A program made the position numbers and the translations under genes. Positions 1 to 5,015 of a stretch of 5,032 nt of DNA are shown here, one piece after another (position 1 is the first letter of the stretch; each line of letters begins with the position of its first letter). Source of the stretch: Planctomycetota bacterium (GTDB taxonomy: Bacteria; Planctomycetota; Phycisphaerae; WQYP01; JAJZKY01); NCBI GenBank assembly GCA_021803885.1, contig JAJZKY010000432.1:1-5032 (forward strand), read 5' to 3'. The notes beneath the pieces were generated by a model, which was not told the origin of the DNA, ran no database searches, and was given only the letters and a program-made list of their open reading frames with translations.

Positions 1-1
1 C

Positions 2-667
2 GCTGGCCTTTTCGTCGCGCTGCTCCCGGTTTTCTCGCTGCCGCTCGGAAACCTGGCCAATCCCGTTCCCATTCGGACGGCCAAGGTGGAAGCCATGCTC
101 CCGGCCATCGATGGCTTTGCCTCGCGGGTCGTGTACCGGTTTAACGAAGGAAGCGTGCTTGGTCGAGGCGCCTACACCGTGGCGCGCGTCTATGAAAACA
201 ACCACGGCGCGGCCGCGATTGTCGAAGTCTGGAGCACTCCCGATCAGGGTCTCCTCCTGAGCTATGGCTTCGACAACTGTCTCATCTACCACGGCAACCA
301 GGTGGTGGCCCGCTACTCGTTTGCCATGAAAAACGGCCTTCCCGCTACGATCTATGCCGTCAAGCTGCCGTCCGCCACGGTGAACGGTCCGAAGGCCTTC
401 TATCTGGACATGGAGTGGCAGATGGCGGTTCATACGCCGCACGGGGTGCGATACGTGCGATGGTCCATCGCCACCCTGCCCTTTTCCAGCAGTGGGTGGC
501 CCCAGGTGGCCGGGGCGGTGCATCCCCTCCGGGGGCTCCAGGTGCTGGCGGTGCCGCCCACGGAAGGATCCTGGCCCCATCGGTTGATTGGGCCTCAGGG
601 CCAGCTGGAGCGGTTTGCGGTGGCTATGATGATGCGGTTCCGGCATGATCTTAGGCTCCCCGGTTGA
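2..667 (+). CDS. Membrane-anchored extracytoplasmic protein, C-terminal part (gene cut by left edge); possible EpsI/exosortase-associated domain
   Basis: The frame is open from base 2 to the TGA at 665-667 (221 residues visible), so the gene starts outside the window; the internal GTG at 86 is not a convincing start because the reading continues upstream as a hydrophobic stretch. Visible residues 1-20 (AGLFVALLPVFSLPLGNL) look like the end of a transmembrane helix or signal sequence. They are followed by a mixed, aromatic-rich domain of about 200 residues without further membrane segments, so it probably lies outside the cytoplasm. It has one cysteine, in NCLIYHG, followed by a beta-rich stretch (KAFYLDMEWQMAV). 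The Cys/His-Gly pattern and the later aromatic strand vaguely recall the EpsI domain that accompanies or is fused to exosortases, which would suit a surface-polysaccharide locus. That assignment is a guess; the exosortase catalytic Cys/Arg/His are not in view. No function can be stated firmly. Confidence 0.7.
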   Translation, partial: AGLFVALLPVFSLPLGNLANPVPIRTAKVEAMLPAIDGFASRVVYRFNEGSVLGRGAYTVARVYENNHGAAAIVEVWSTPDQGLLLSYGFDNCLIYHGNQVVARYSFAMKNGLPATIYAVKLPSATVNGPKAFYLDMEWQMAVHTPHGVRYVRWSIATLPFSSSGWPQVAGAVHPLRGLQVLAVPPTEGSWPHRLIGPQGQLERFAVAMMMRFRHDLRLPG

Positions 668-672
668 GCACG

Positions 673-701
673 GTTCCTGGTGGGAACTTCCAGACGTTCC
701 C
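673..701 (+). other. Two competing short hairpins in the 668-855 gap
   Basis: Six bases after the preceding stop codon, GTTCC (673-677) can pair with GGAAC (683-687), and GGGAAC (682-687) can alternatively pair with GTTCCC (696-701). The two stems share the middle segment, so only one can form at a time. No T-run follows either, so this is not a classical intrinsic terminator. It may act as a weak transcript end for the upstream gene or mean nothing. The rest of the gap to 855 holds no gene I can support. Confidence 0.25.
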
Positions 702-843
702 GGATTATTGAGACCGCGGAAGAGACCTCCAATCTCGCTCGGGCATGGTAGCGTCAGGAAAGCGTCAGATTCGAACCAGTGAAGGACATAGCCCGCCGCC
801 CACGGCCGTGCGCCGTCCCGATCGGTCTGTGGCGGAAGGGGAA

Positions 844-849
844 AGGAAG
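844..849 (+). promoter_or_regulatory. Ribosome binding site AGGAAG for the HTH/GGDEF-like gene
   Basis: AGGAAG lies six bases before the ATG at 856. It decides between that start and the longer in-frame alternative at 745, whose upstream bases (CTCGCTCGGGC) contain no Shine-Dalgarno match. The extra 37 residues of the longer form are low-complexity and charged and match no domain. Confidence 0.6.
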
Positions 850-855
850 CGGCTA

Positions 856-1569
856 ATGGCAACAGGCGGGGAGGGCCGCCCAAGCCCAGCGGTTGGCGGG
901 GCAGCGCCGCTGGTGCATGGTCTTACGGAATTGGAACGAAGCCTTTTGCGCGAGGTGCTGGAGAACAGAAGCCTCGGTGAGATAGCCGCGGTCCGCCATA
1001 CGTCTGTGCGGTTGCTTGACACAGAACTGCGCATGGCGGCCCAGAAACTCTTGGATTCCGTCACCCGTCCGTCCGGTCAGGGGTCCGCGCGAATCCACTA
1101 TGTTCGGCGCGGGGCGTTAGTCGGTGCCATCGTTGATCGCCACTCCGGTGAACGGGGCTTGAAGGCGGCCATGACGCGCGCCACGCGCGCCGGTTCAGCC
1201 TTGTCGGTAGTGTATCTGAGCTGGCGGCTCGACGATGACGAGCCGACGGCGGGTCGGGATGGCGACGCCACCACGTGGCGCCGCATCGGTTTCCTGGTGG
1301 CCAACCACGTGCGTCCGGAGGATCTGTGCATCCGCTGGTCCGACACGGCCGCCCTCATTGTTCTGGAGCACACCACGGAGAGCCAGGGACAGATTGTGGC
1401 CCGGCGTCTTGGGCAGGCGGAAGAAGGGGCCAATCTCGGTATCGGTGTAGCCGAGCGGACGACGGGCGAAGATGTGACCCGTCTCGTGCAGCGGGCGCGG
1501 GAGCCGGCCGCCAAGATGCTTCTGGACCTTCGGGCGCGGCGGAGGTTGTCGTCCGGCTATCGTTTTTAG
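856..1569 (+). CDS. LuxR-type HTH protein with degenerate GGDEF-like domain
   Basis: This 237-residue cytoplasmic protein (stop TAG) has no membrane segment. Residues 23-68 fit the LuxR/GerE helix-turn-helix: LTELERSLLREVLE, then SLGEIAAV and a recognition-helix region ending AAQKLLD. Residues about 93-228 follow the course of a GGDEF domain: DRHSGERGLKAAM resembles the opening D-x-x-TGL-x-NR element, and a core strand (SALSVVYLSW) precedes the segment IRWSDTAALIVLEHT, which occupies the place of R-x-GGDEF-x-VLL. A late LGIGVAE strand and a helix ending AAKMLL match the domain's tail. The signature itself reads SDTAA, and the loop metal ligands are not evident, so diguanylate cyclase activity is unlikely. 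Known degenerate GGDEF domains act as nucleotide or protein sensors; here one may control DNA binding by the HTH. It follows the truncated gene by 188 bases on the same strand. A longer start at 745 is possible. The HTH is fairly secure and the GGDEF relationship is moderate. Confidence 0.75.
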   Translation: MATGGEGRPSPAVGGAAPLVHGLTELERSLLREVLENRSLGEIAAVRHTSVRLLDTELRMAAQKLLDSVTRPSGQGSARIHYVRRGALVGAIVDRHSGERGLKAAMTRATRAGSALSVVYLSWRLDDDEPTAGRDGDATTWRRIGFLVANHVRPEDLCIRWSDTAALIVLEHTTESQGQIVARRLGQAEEGANLGIGVAERTTGEDVTRLVQRAREPAAKMLLDLRARRRLSSGYRF

Positions 1570-1577
1570 AAGCCTCG

Positions 1578-1593
1578 TCGGGGTAAGCCCCGA
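1578..1593. terminator. GC-rich hairpin after the HTH/GGDEF-like gene
   Basis: TCGGGG (1578-1583) pairs with CCCCGA (1588-1593) around a four-base loop, starting eight bases after the TAG stop. No T-run follows, so it is at best a weak or Rho-assisted terminator, or an RNA-stabilising 3' end. Confidence 0.4.
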
Positions 1594-1631
1594 GGGGCTC
1601 AACGCCTTCCCACCTTATCTGCCTGAGATGA

Positions 1632-1656
1632 TAGCCCGACCGCTGAGGTCGGGCTA
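1632..1656. terminator. Perfect 10-bp hairpin between two convergent genes, probable bidirectional terminator
   Basis: TAGCCCGACC (1632-1641) and GGTCGGGCTA (1647-1656) form a perfect 10-bp stem with a five-base GCTGA loop. It sits between the stop of the plus-strand gene (1569) and the end of the minus-strand glycoside hydrolase gene, whose TAG stop (1654-1656, read on the minus strand) is part of the stem. Such a symmetric stem can end transcription from either side. Neither flank has a clear T-run, so it is not a textbook intrinsic terminator. Confidence 0.6.
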
Positions 1657-2709
1657 GGTCGCTGTGCGGGGGTTGTTCTGAAAGCAGTTCTGGAGGGCCG
1701 CCACCGCCGGAGGGGTGGGGGTAAAGAGCGATACGCTGGTGCTGTTGGCGCCCCAGGAAACTCCCCACCAGTAAAGACCCACGGCCCGCGGAGCCCAGAC
1801 CGCGCAGGCGGCGGCGTAGTAGTTGGACTGCGTGTCGGGAGAGTACACCGCGTGAGGAAGCGTCCATAAATACGGAGTCCTGTAACTGCCGACGGCCGGC
1901 AGCAATCCGATTTCGGTGACAACGAGGGGGCGCGGATAGGTCGGCAGCTTCGTCAGCCATGCATGCCAGGCGGTCTGCAGTTCCGACGCGGTAGGAACGG
2001 ATGGAGAACCCGGAATGGTGAGGGGGAAGTACGCGTCCAGTCCGATCTGGGTCAAGCTTTGAAACCAGGGTTCGACCGCAAGGTCGGTCCAGTTGACCGA
2101 GTACAGCACGCGACCCCGGTAGACGCTTTTCACCTGAGCGATGAGAGATTGCCATGACGATGTATATCCTTGCATCGAGACCAGCTCGGTGCCGATGTCG
2201 TAGGAGGCTACATGAAGCGAGGCGGCCAGATGCGCAAAATGCACGATGGTGGCCGTATAGTGGCTGAACCATTCCGCGGCGGATCTTGGGGCGATGTCAC
2301 CTCGCCAGTATCCATAGGGGGTAAGGGTTGTCTCATCCAAAATCGGCCGCAGCATGACACGGAACCCTGCTCCCTGCAGGGCGGTCACCGCCTGACGAAT
2401 CTGGGAGTCGCTCGGTGTGAGGGACCCGGACCCGATATTGTCGGCGTACGGACCTGACTGACTGAGTGGAATGACGAGGGAAACATCGGTGATGTCCCAG
2501 CTCTCCCACTGGCGCATCGAAGACTGGTAGCCCAAATCGTTGGTGGTCCGGTAGAGCATCACATTTAAACCCCGCTGGTAGCGGGGATCGGGGAGTTTCT
2601 TCACGGATGAGTGCGTCAGATGCCGGATGAGCGGACCCACGGCCGTGGGCGCCGCGATGATGAGCGCTACGATGACCGCCCCCAGAATCACGATCCAGCG
2701 TGTCCGCAT
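1654..2709 (-). CDS. Membrane-anchored or secreted TIM-barrel glycoside hydrolase, GH113-like
   Basis: This 351-residue protein starts at an ATG five bases after GGGAGG. Residues 5-22 form a single hydrophobic helix behind basic residues (MRTRW), a signal anchor or signal peptide without a clear AxA cleavage site, so the domain acts outside the membrane. The rest follows the GH113 / TIM-barrel-like glycoside hydrolase pattern. A first strand (RGLNVMLY) leads to GAGFRVMLRPILD (113-125), YWRGDIAPRSAAEWFSHY (134-151), then DIGTEL (171-176), GLDAYFPL (223-230) and VTEIGL (264-269), and a final GLYWWGVSW strand. By family analogy Glu175 would be the acid/base and Glu266 the nucleophile. Characterised GH113 members are beta-mannanases, but the substrate cannot be read here. 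It is convergent with the HTH/GGDEF-like gene and divergent from the glycosyltransferase operon. Its likely role is trimming or release of a surface glycan (inference). The fold is well supported; the substrate is unknown. Confidence 0.85.
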   Translation of the reverse strand: MRTRWIVILGAVIVALIIAAPTAVGPLIRHLTHSSVKKLPDPRYQRGLNVMLYRTTNDLGYQSSMRQWESWDITDVSLVIPLSQSGPYADNIGSGSLTPSDSQIRQAVTALQGAGFRVMLRPILDETTLTPYGYWRGDIAPRSAAEWFSHYTATIVHFAHLAASLHVASYDIGTELVSMQGYTSSWQSLIAQVKSVYRGRVLYSVNWTDLAVEPWFQSLTQIGLDAYFPLTIPGSPSVPTASELQTAWHAWLTKLPTYPRPLVVTEIGLLPAVGSYRTPYLWTLPHAVYSPDTQSNYYAAACAVWAPRAVGLYWWGVSWGANSTSVSLFTPTPPAVAALQNCFQNNPRTAT

Positions 2710-2714
2710 AGAAA

Positions 2715-2720
2715 CCTCCC
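2715..2720 (-). promoter_or_regulatory. Ribosome binding site GGGAGG for the GH113-like gene
   Basis: Reading the minus strand, GGGAGG is followed by five bases (TTTCT) and the ATG ending at 2709. This fixes the start directly before the MRTRW membrane anchor. Confidence 0.8.
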
Positions 2721-2846
2721 GCGGTAACCGAGGCGCCGCTCCTGCTAACCCGATGACTTACATTGGAGTTTGGCGTCGATTCGTGCGGAGCGCAATCTGG
2801 TTGAGGTCGCAAGTCGTGTATCAAAGCGAGAAGAGAGCTTGAGAAG

Positions 2847-2860
2847 GGACGGGATCTGCC
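2847..2860 (+). repeat. Direct repeat, copy 1 (GGACGGGATCTGCC)
   Basis: This matches 2961-2974 (GGACGGGTTCTGCC) at 13 of 14 bases, with starts 114 bases apart. Both copies have TTGAGA upstream, 8 and 19 bases before the repeat start, a difference of about one helical turn. It may be a regulator site; no family is recognised. Confidence 0.35.
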
Positions 2861-2960
2861 CCTGCGTTGGTTCATCCGCATCCGCCGTCACCCGCTTCAC
2901 AGCCTGGCGCACGTGTCATCTGCGCGAGGTCGGAACTGTGGTTGAGACTCTTCCCGAGAC

Positions 2961-2974
2961 GGACGGGTTCTGCC
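2961..2974 (+). repeat. Direct repeat, copy 2 (GGACGGGTTCTGCC)
   Basis: This is the second copy of the imperfect 14-base repeat. It lies directly after TTGAGAC-N7-GAGAC and 75 bases before the small membrane-protein start, where an activator or repressor of the glycosyltransferase operon could bind. Confidence 0.35.
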
Positions 2975-3035
2975 TGGGATGCTAGCATGGGCCATCGCCA
3001 CCGACCGTTATTAAGGGTTTTCGGGGAGACATGGG

Positions 3036-3040
3036 GGAGG
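3036..3040 (+). promoter_or_regulatory. Ribosome binding site GGAGG selecting the GTG start at 3049
   Basis: GGAGG lies eight bases before the GTG at 3049. The in-frame ATG at 3031 has only GGGGAG two bases ahead of it, which is too close, and using it would place this stronger site inside the gene. The GTG start also gives the typical MKKP opening of a small membrane protein. Confidence 0.6.
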
Positions 3041-3048
3041 GGGAACCG

Positions 3049-3231
3049 GTGAAAAAGCCCATCGCCCTCATCCGCTCCGCCGCCATCCTGCTCGGCGTGC
3101 TGGCACTCTTTTTAGTGGCGATGGTGGGTCTCTTCTGGGTCCTCGAAATCCTGCCGCTGGTCGCCCTCCTCGGTGTGGTTGTCTACTACGCCGTTATGTC
3201 GTCGAAGGCACCGCACACAAGGGACCGGTAA
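3049..3231 (+). CDS. Small two-helix membrane protein upstream of the glycosyltransferase
   Basis: This 60-residue protein begins MKKPIALIRS from a GTG and stops at TAA. Residues about 8-30 (ending MVGLFWVL) and about 32-49 (LPLVALLGVVVYYAVM) are hydrophobic and separated by a short turn carrying one Glu, a helical hairpin. The tail SSKAPHTRDR is basic and probably cytoplasmic, with both ends inside. I recognise no family. It lies 71 bases before the glycosyltransferase start on the same strand with no terminator between, so the two are probably co-transcribed. Small membrane partners are known for several polysaccharide synthases, and an accessory or regulatory subunit is a reasonable guess but no more. 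The reading frame, ribosome site and hydrophobic pattern make it a real gene with fair confidence. Confidence 0.7.
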   Translation: MKKPIALIRSAAILLGVLALFLVAMVGLFWVLEILPLVALLGVVVYYAVMSSKAPHTRDR

Positions 3232-3287
3232 GTCGCTTATCGGAGGACTCTGGCTAGGTTGATACCCCGGAGACGCTGGTGGGTGAA

Positions 3288-3292
3288 GGAGG
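3288..3292 (+). promoter_or_regulatory. Ribosome binding site GGAGG for the glycosyltransferase
   Basis: AAGGAGG ends ten bases before the ATG at 3303. The in-frame GTG at 3279 would put this strong site inside the coding region and has no comparable site of its own, so 3303 is preferred. Confidence 0.65.
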
Positions 3293-3302
3293 CGAGGCGG
3301 AC

Positions 3303-5015
3303 ATGGGCGAGCGTACAGACTGGGGCTCCATGCCTTTCATCGACCTCGACCTTCGGCGGGACGGCGGGCACGGGTTGGTTGACCCGGTCAATGCCCGGGT
3401 GGCGCTTTTGTTCCAGGTTCACGAGTGGCGGCGGCTTGGCCTGTTGGCGTTTGGCTGGTCCGACGATGCCTTGAACGTGGCCACGGTTTGGCCGGTTCAC
3501 CCGGGTGCTCAGGAGCGTCTGGCCCGTCTCAACATTCCCGTCCAGATGTTCGTGGCGGATGAGGCGGCGTTAAAGCGCGCATTTGACCGGGTGTATGGCC
3601 CGGAACCGGATCGGGGCGAACCGCGGTTCGGCGAAGTGGCTCTCCGTCTCGGTAAGGTCGACCAAGCCGCGCTCGACGAAGCGTTAGCCTACCAGCGTCA
3701 GCACGGAGGCCGTCTCGGCCAGATTTTGACCGGTCTTCGCCATCTCACGTTCTGGGACGTGGCGGAAATCGTCGCCGCCCAGCGTCGCCTCCCGCTCGTG
3801 AATCTCCTAAAGGAAATGGGACCGGTAGGGGCGGCCCCCTGGCACCTGATGCCGCGCGAGTTCTGGTTCAGTCATCACATCGTGCCGTTGGAGGACGACG
3901 GCCAGGTGCTGCGGGTGGCTGTGGAAGACCCGGACACGCCCGGGCTTCGCGCCCTCACGGGCCTCGGCCGGATCGTGATGCCGGTGGTAACGGGACGGCG
4001 CGACATCGTCGGCATATTGGGTGCGCGATACGCCCACGACGACCTGGCTAAGAGCCGGGAGGCGCTTGCCGAGTCGGCCCCTCACTTCTCCGCCCAGCGC
4101 CTTTTGACTCCGTGTCAGACCGCCGCACTGGTGGTTCTCATGATCGCCCTGGCGGCAGGCCTCTGGCGGGACGCCAGTCTCACCCTGGTCATTCTCAGCA
4201 GCCTTCTCCTCGTGGTATACGCCGTCATGGTGGCCTATCGCTTCTGGTTCGTGCAGCGGGCGACAGGCCAGGCTCGTGAGGCCACGGTGTCCGAGGACGA
4301 TCTCCAGACCCTTAATGATTGGACGCTCCCCACCTACACGGTGTTGATCCCTATCCGGGATGAAGTAGAAGTGCTGCCAACCCTGGCGCGGGCGATAGAG
4401 GCGCTTGACTACCCGAAGGACCGGCTCGACGTGAAGCTGCTGGTGGAGCAAGACGACTACCGCACTATCCGGGCGGCGCTCAGCGGCGATCTCGCGAGCT
4501 ACATCGAGATCGTGCCGGTGCCCCCCGATGAGCCGCGCACGAAGCCGAAGGCCTGCAACTACGGCCTTCAGCGCGCACAGGGAGAGTTCGTCACGATCTT
4601 TGACGCGGAGGACATTCCCGACCCGGACCAACTGAAGAAGGCGGTCTTCCTCTTCCGAAGGGCCGACCGCCACATCGCCTGCATCCAGGCCAAGCTGTCG
4701 TACTTCAACCGGGATCAGAATCTTCTCACGCGATGGTTTACCGCCGAATATGCTGTCTGGTTCGACCTGTACCTGCCGGCCCTGCAAGCCTCCGGTCATC
4801 CCATTCCCCTCGGCGGCTCTTCCAACCACTTTCGAACCGAGGTGCTGCGCGAGGTGGGAGGGTGGGATCCGTTCAACGTAACCGAGGACGCCGACCTCGG
4901 CATCCGCCTCCACCGCGCCGGCTATCGGACCGAGGTCATGGACTCCACAACCTATGAGGAAGCCAACTCCGAGTTTGTGAACTGGGTGCGTCAGCGCTCA
5001 CGATGTGATGACTGA
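3303..5015 (+). CDS. NfrB-like membrane glycosyltransferase (MshEN domains + GT2), 3' end lost in a fold-back
   Basis: Numbering from ATG 3303 (570 residues as read). Residues about 11-100 resemble the C-terminal half of an MshEN (type II secretion E-like) module. Residues 108-131 and 137-160 are two 24-residue MshEN cyclic-di-GMP motifs with the standard five-residue linker; the first keeps R-F-G, L7, G10, L17, L21 and Q24, and the second keeps RLG, L6, L12 and Q24. The module continues to about 245. Two membrane helices span about 271-288 and 292-314. A processive-type GT2 domain begins near 344: IPIRDE (349-354), LVEQDD (380-385), TKPKACNYGL (413-422), DAED (434-437, the DxD site), LGGSSNHFR (503-511) and TEDADLG (527-533). 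It then reaches QRSR (564-567), where QxxRW is expected, but the next codons (CDD, stop) come from an inverted copy of the gene itself. The true C-terminus and its membrane helices are missing; E. coli NfrB is about 745 residues. Likely a c-di-GMP-activated exopolysaccharide synthase; sugar unknown. Confidence 0.9.
   Translation: MGERTDWGSMPFIDLDLRRDGGHGLVDPVNARVALLFQVHEWRRLGLLAFGWSDDALNVATVWPVHPGAQERLARLNIPVQMFVADEAALKRAFDRVYGPEPDRGEPRFGEVALRLGKVDQAALDEALAYQRQHGGRLGQILTGLRHLTFWDVAEIVAAQRRLPLVNLLKEMGPVGAAPWHLMPREFWFSHHIVPLEDDGQVLRVAVEDPDTPGLRALTGLGRIVMPVVTGRRDIVGILGARYAHDDLAKSREALAESAPHFSAQRLLTPCQTAALVVLMIALAAGLWRDASLTLVILSSLLLVVYAVMVAYRFWFVQRATGQAREATVSEDDLQTLNDWTLPTYTVLIPIRDEVEVLPTLARAIEALDYPKDRLDVKLLVEQDDYRTIRAALSGDLASYIEIVPVPPDEPRTKPKACNYGLQRAQGEFVTIFDAEDIPDPDQLKKAVFLFRRADRHIACIQAKLSYFNRDQNLLTRWFTAEYAVWFDLYLPALQASGHPIPLGGSSNHFRTEVLREVGGWDPFNVTEDADLGIRLHRAGYRTEVMDSTTYEEANSEFVNWVRQRSRCDD
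3851..3884 (+). repeat. Inverted repeat, internal arm (within glycosyltransferase gene)
   Basis: These 34 bases are in normal coding sense within the second half of the MshEN domain (around PREFWFSHH). Their exact reverse complement forms the last 34 bases of the window. This arm fits the surrounding frame, so it is the original copy. Confidence 0.95.

Larger units (their letters stand above)
2710..3048. promoter_or_regulatory. Divergent intergenic region with short repeats; promoters not resolved
   Basis: These 339 bases separate the start of the minus-strand hydrolase from the plus-strand membrane-protein/glycosyltransferase pair, so promoters for both directions should lie here. I see no convincing -35/-10 pair on either strand. 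TTGAGA occurs at 2839 and 2942, and weak -10-like hexamers TAGCAT (2983-2988) and TATTAA (3009-3014) lack matching partners at 16-18 bases. The region also holds a 14-base imperfect direct repeat (2847-2860 and 2961-2974), the bipartite TTGAGAC-N7-GAGAC (2942-2960), and the 10-base perfect palindrome ATGCTAGCAT (2979-2988). Short frames here have poor starts and no recognisable protein character. Confidence 0.5.

Noticed and set aside
708..736. TTGAGA at 708 as the -35 of a promoter
   Set aside because: The hexamer 17 bases downstream is AATCTC, a poor -10. The element is more interesting as half of the TTGAGAC-N7-GAGAC pattern.
745..855. N-terminal extension of the HTH/GGDEF-like protein from the ATG at 745
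   Set aside because: There is no ribosome site before 745, the extra 37 residues are low-complexity, and a good AGGAAG sits before the ATG at 856.
1173..1190. Tandem 9-base repeat ACGCGCGCC within the HTH/GGDEF-like gene
   Set aside because: It encodes an in-frame Thr-Arg-Ala repeat in a helix and is explained by GC-rich codon use; only two copies, no sign of function at the DNA level.
1355..2272. Minus-strand open frame of 305 codons overlapping both the HTH/GGDEF-like gene and the hydrolase
   Set aside because: It runs out of frame with the hydrolase and antisense to the regulator, both of which have family motifs. It has no domain character.
2333..2881. Minus-strand frame spanning the hydrolase start
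   Set aside because: It overlaps the well-supported hydrolase N-terminus in another frame and reads as Arg/Ser/His-rich noise.
2770..3052. Two short plus-strand frames (2770-2985, 2867-3052) in the divergent intergenic region
   Set aside because: They have non-ATG starts without good ribosome sites, overlap each other in different frames, and show no hydrophobic or domain pattern. The Cys residues in the first looked tempting but form no clear metal motif.
3279..3302. GTG start at 3279 for the glycosyltransferase
   Set aside because: The best ribosome site (AAGGAGG) lies downstream of it and is well placed for the ATG at 3303.
3807..4913. Long antisense open frame (368 codons) opposite the glycosyltransferase
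   Set aside because: The plus-strand frame has clear GT2 and MshEN motifs. The antisense frame is a by-product of GC-rich codon bias, with a low-complexity Arg/His/Val-rich composition and no recognisable domain.
3303..5015. A phage-related locus, because the NfrB group is often named phage N4 adsorption protein B
   Set aside because: That name reflects a phage using the pathway's product as receptor. The gene is a chromosomal polysaccharide synthase type, and nothing phage-like is in the window.
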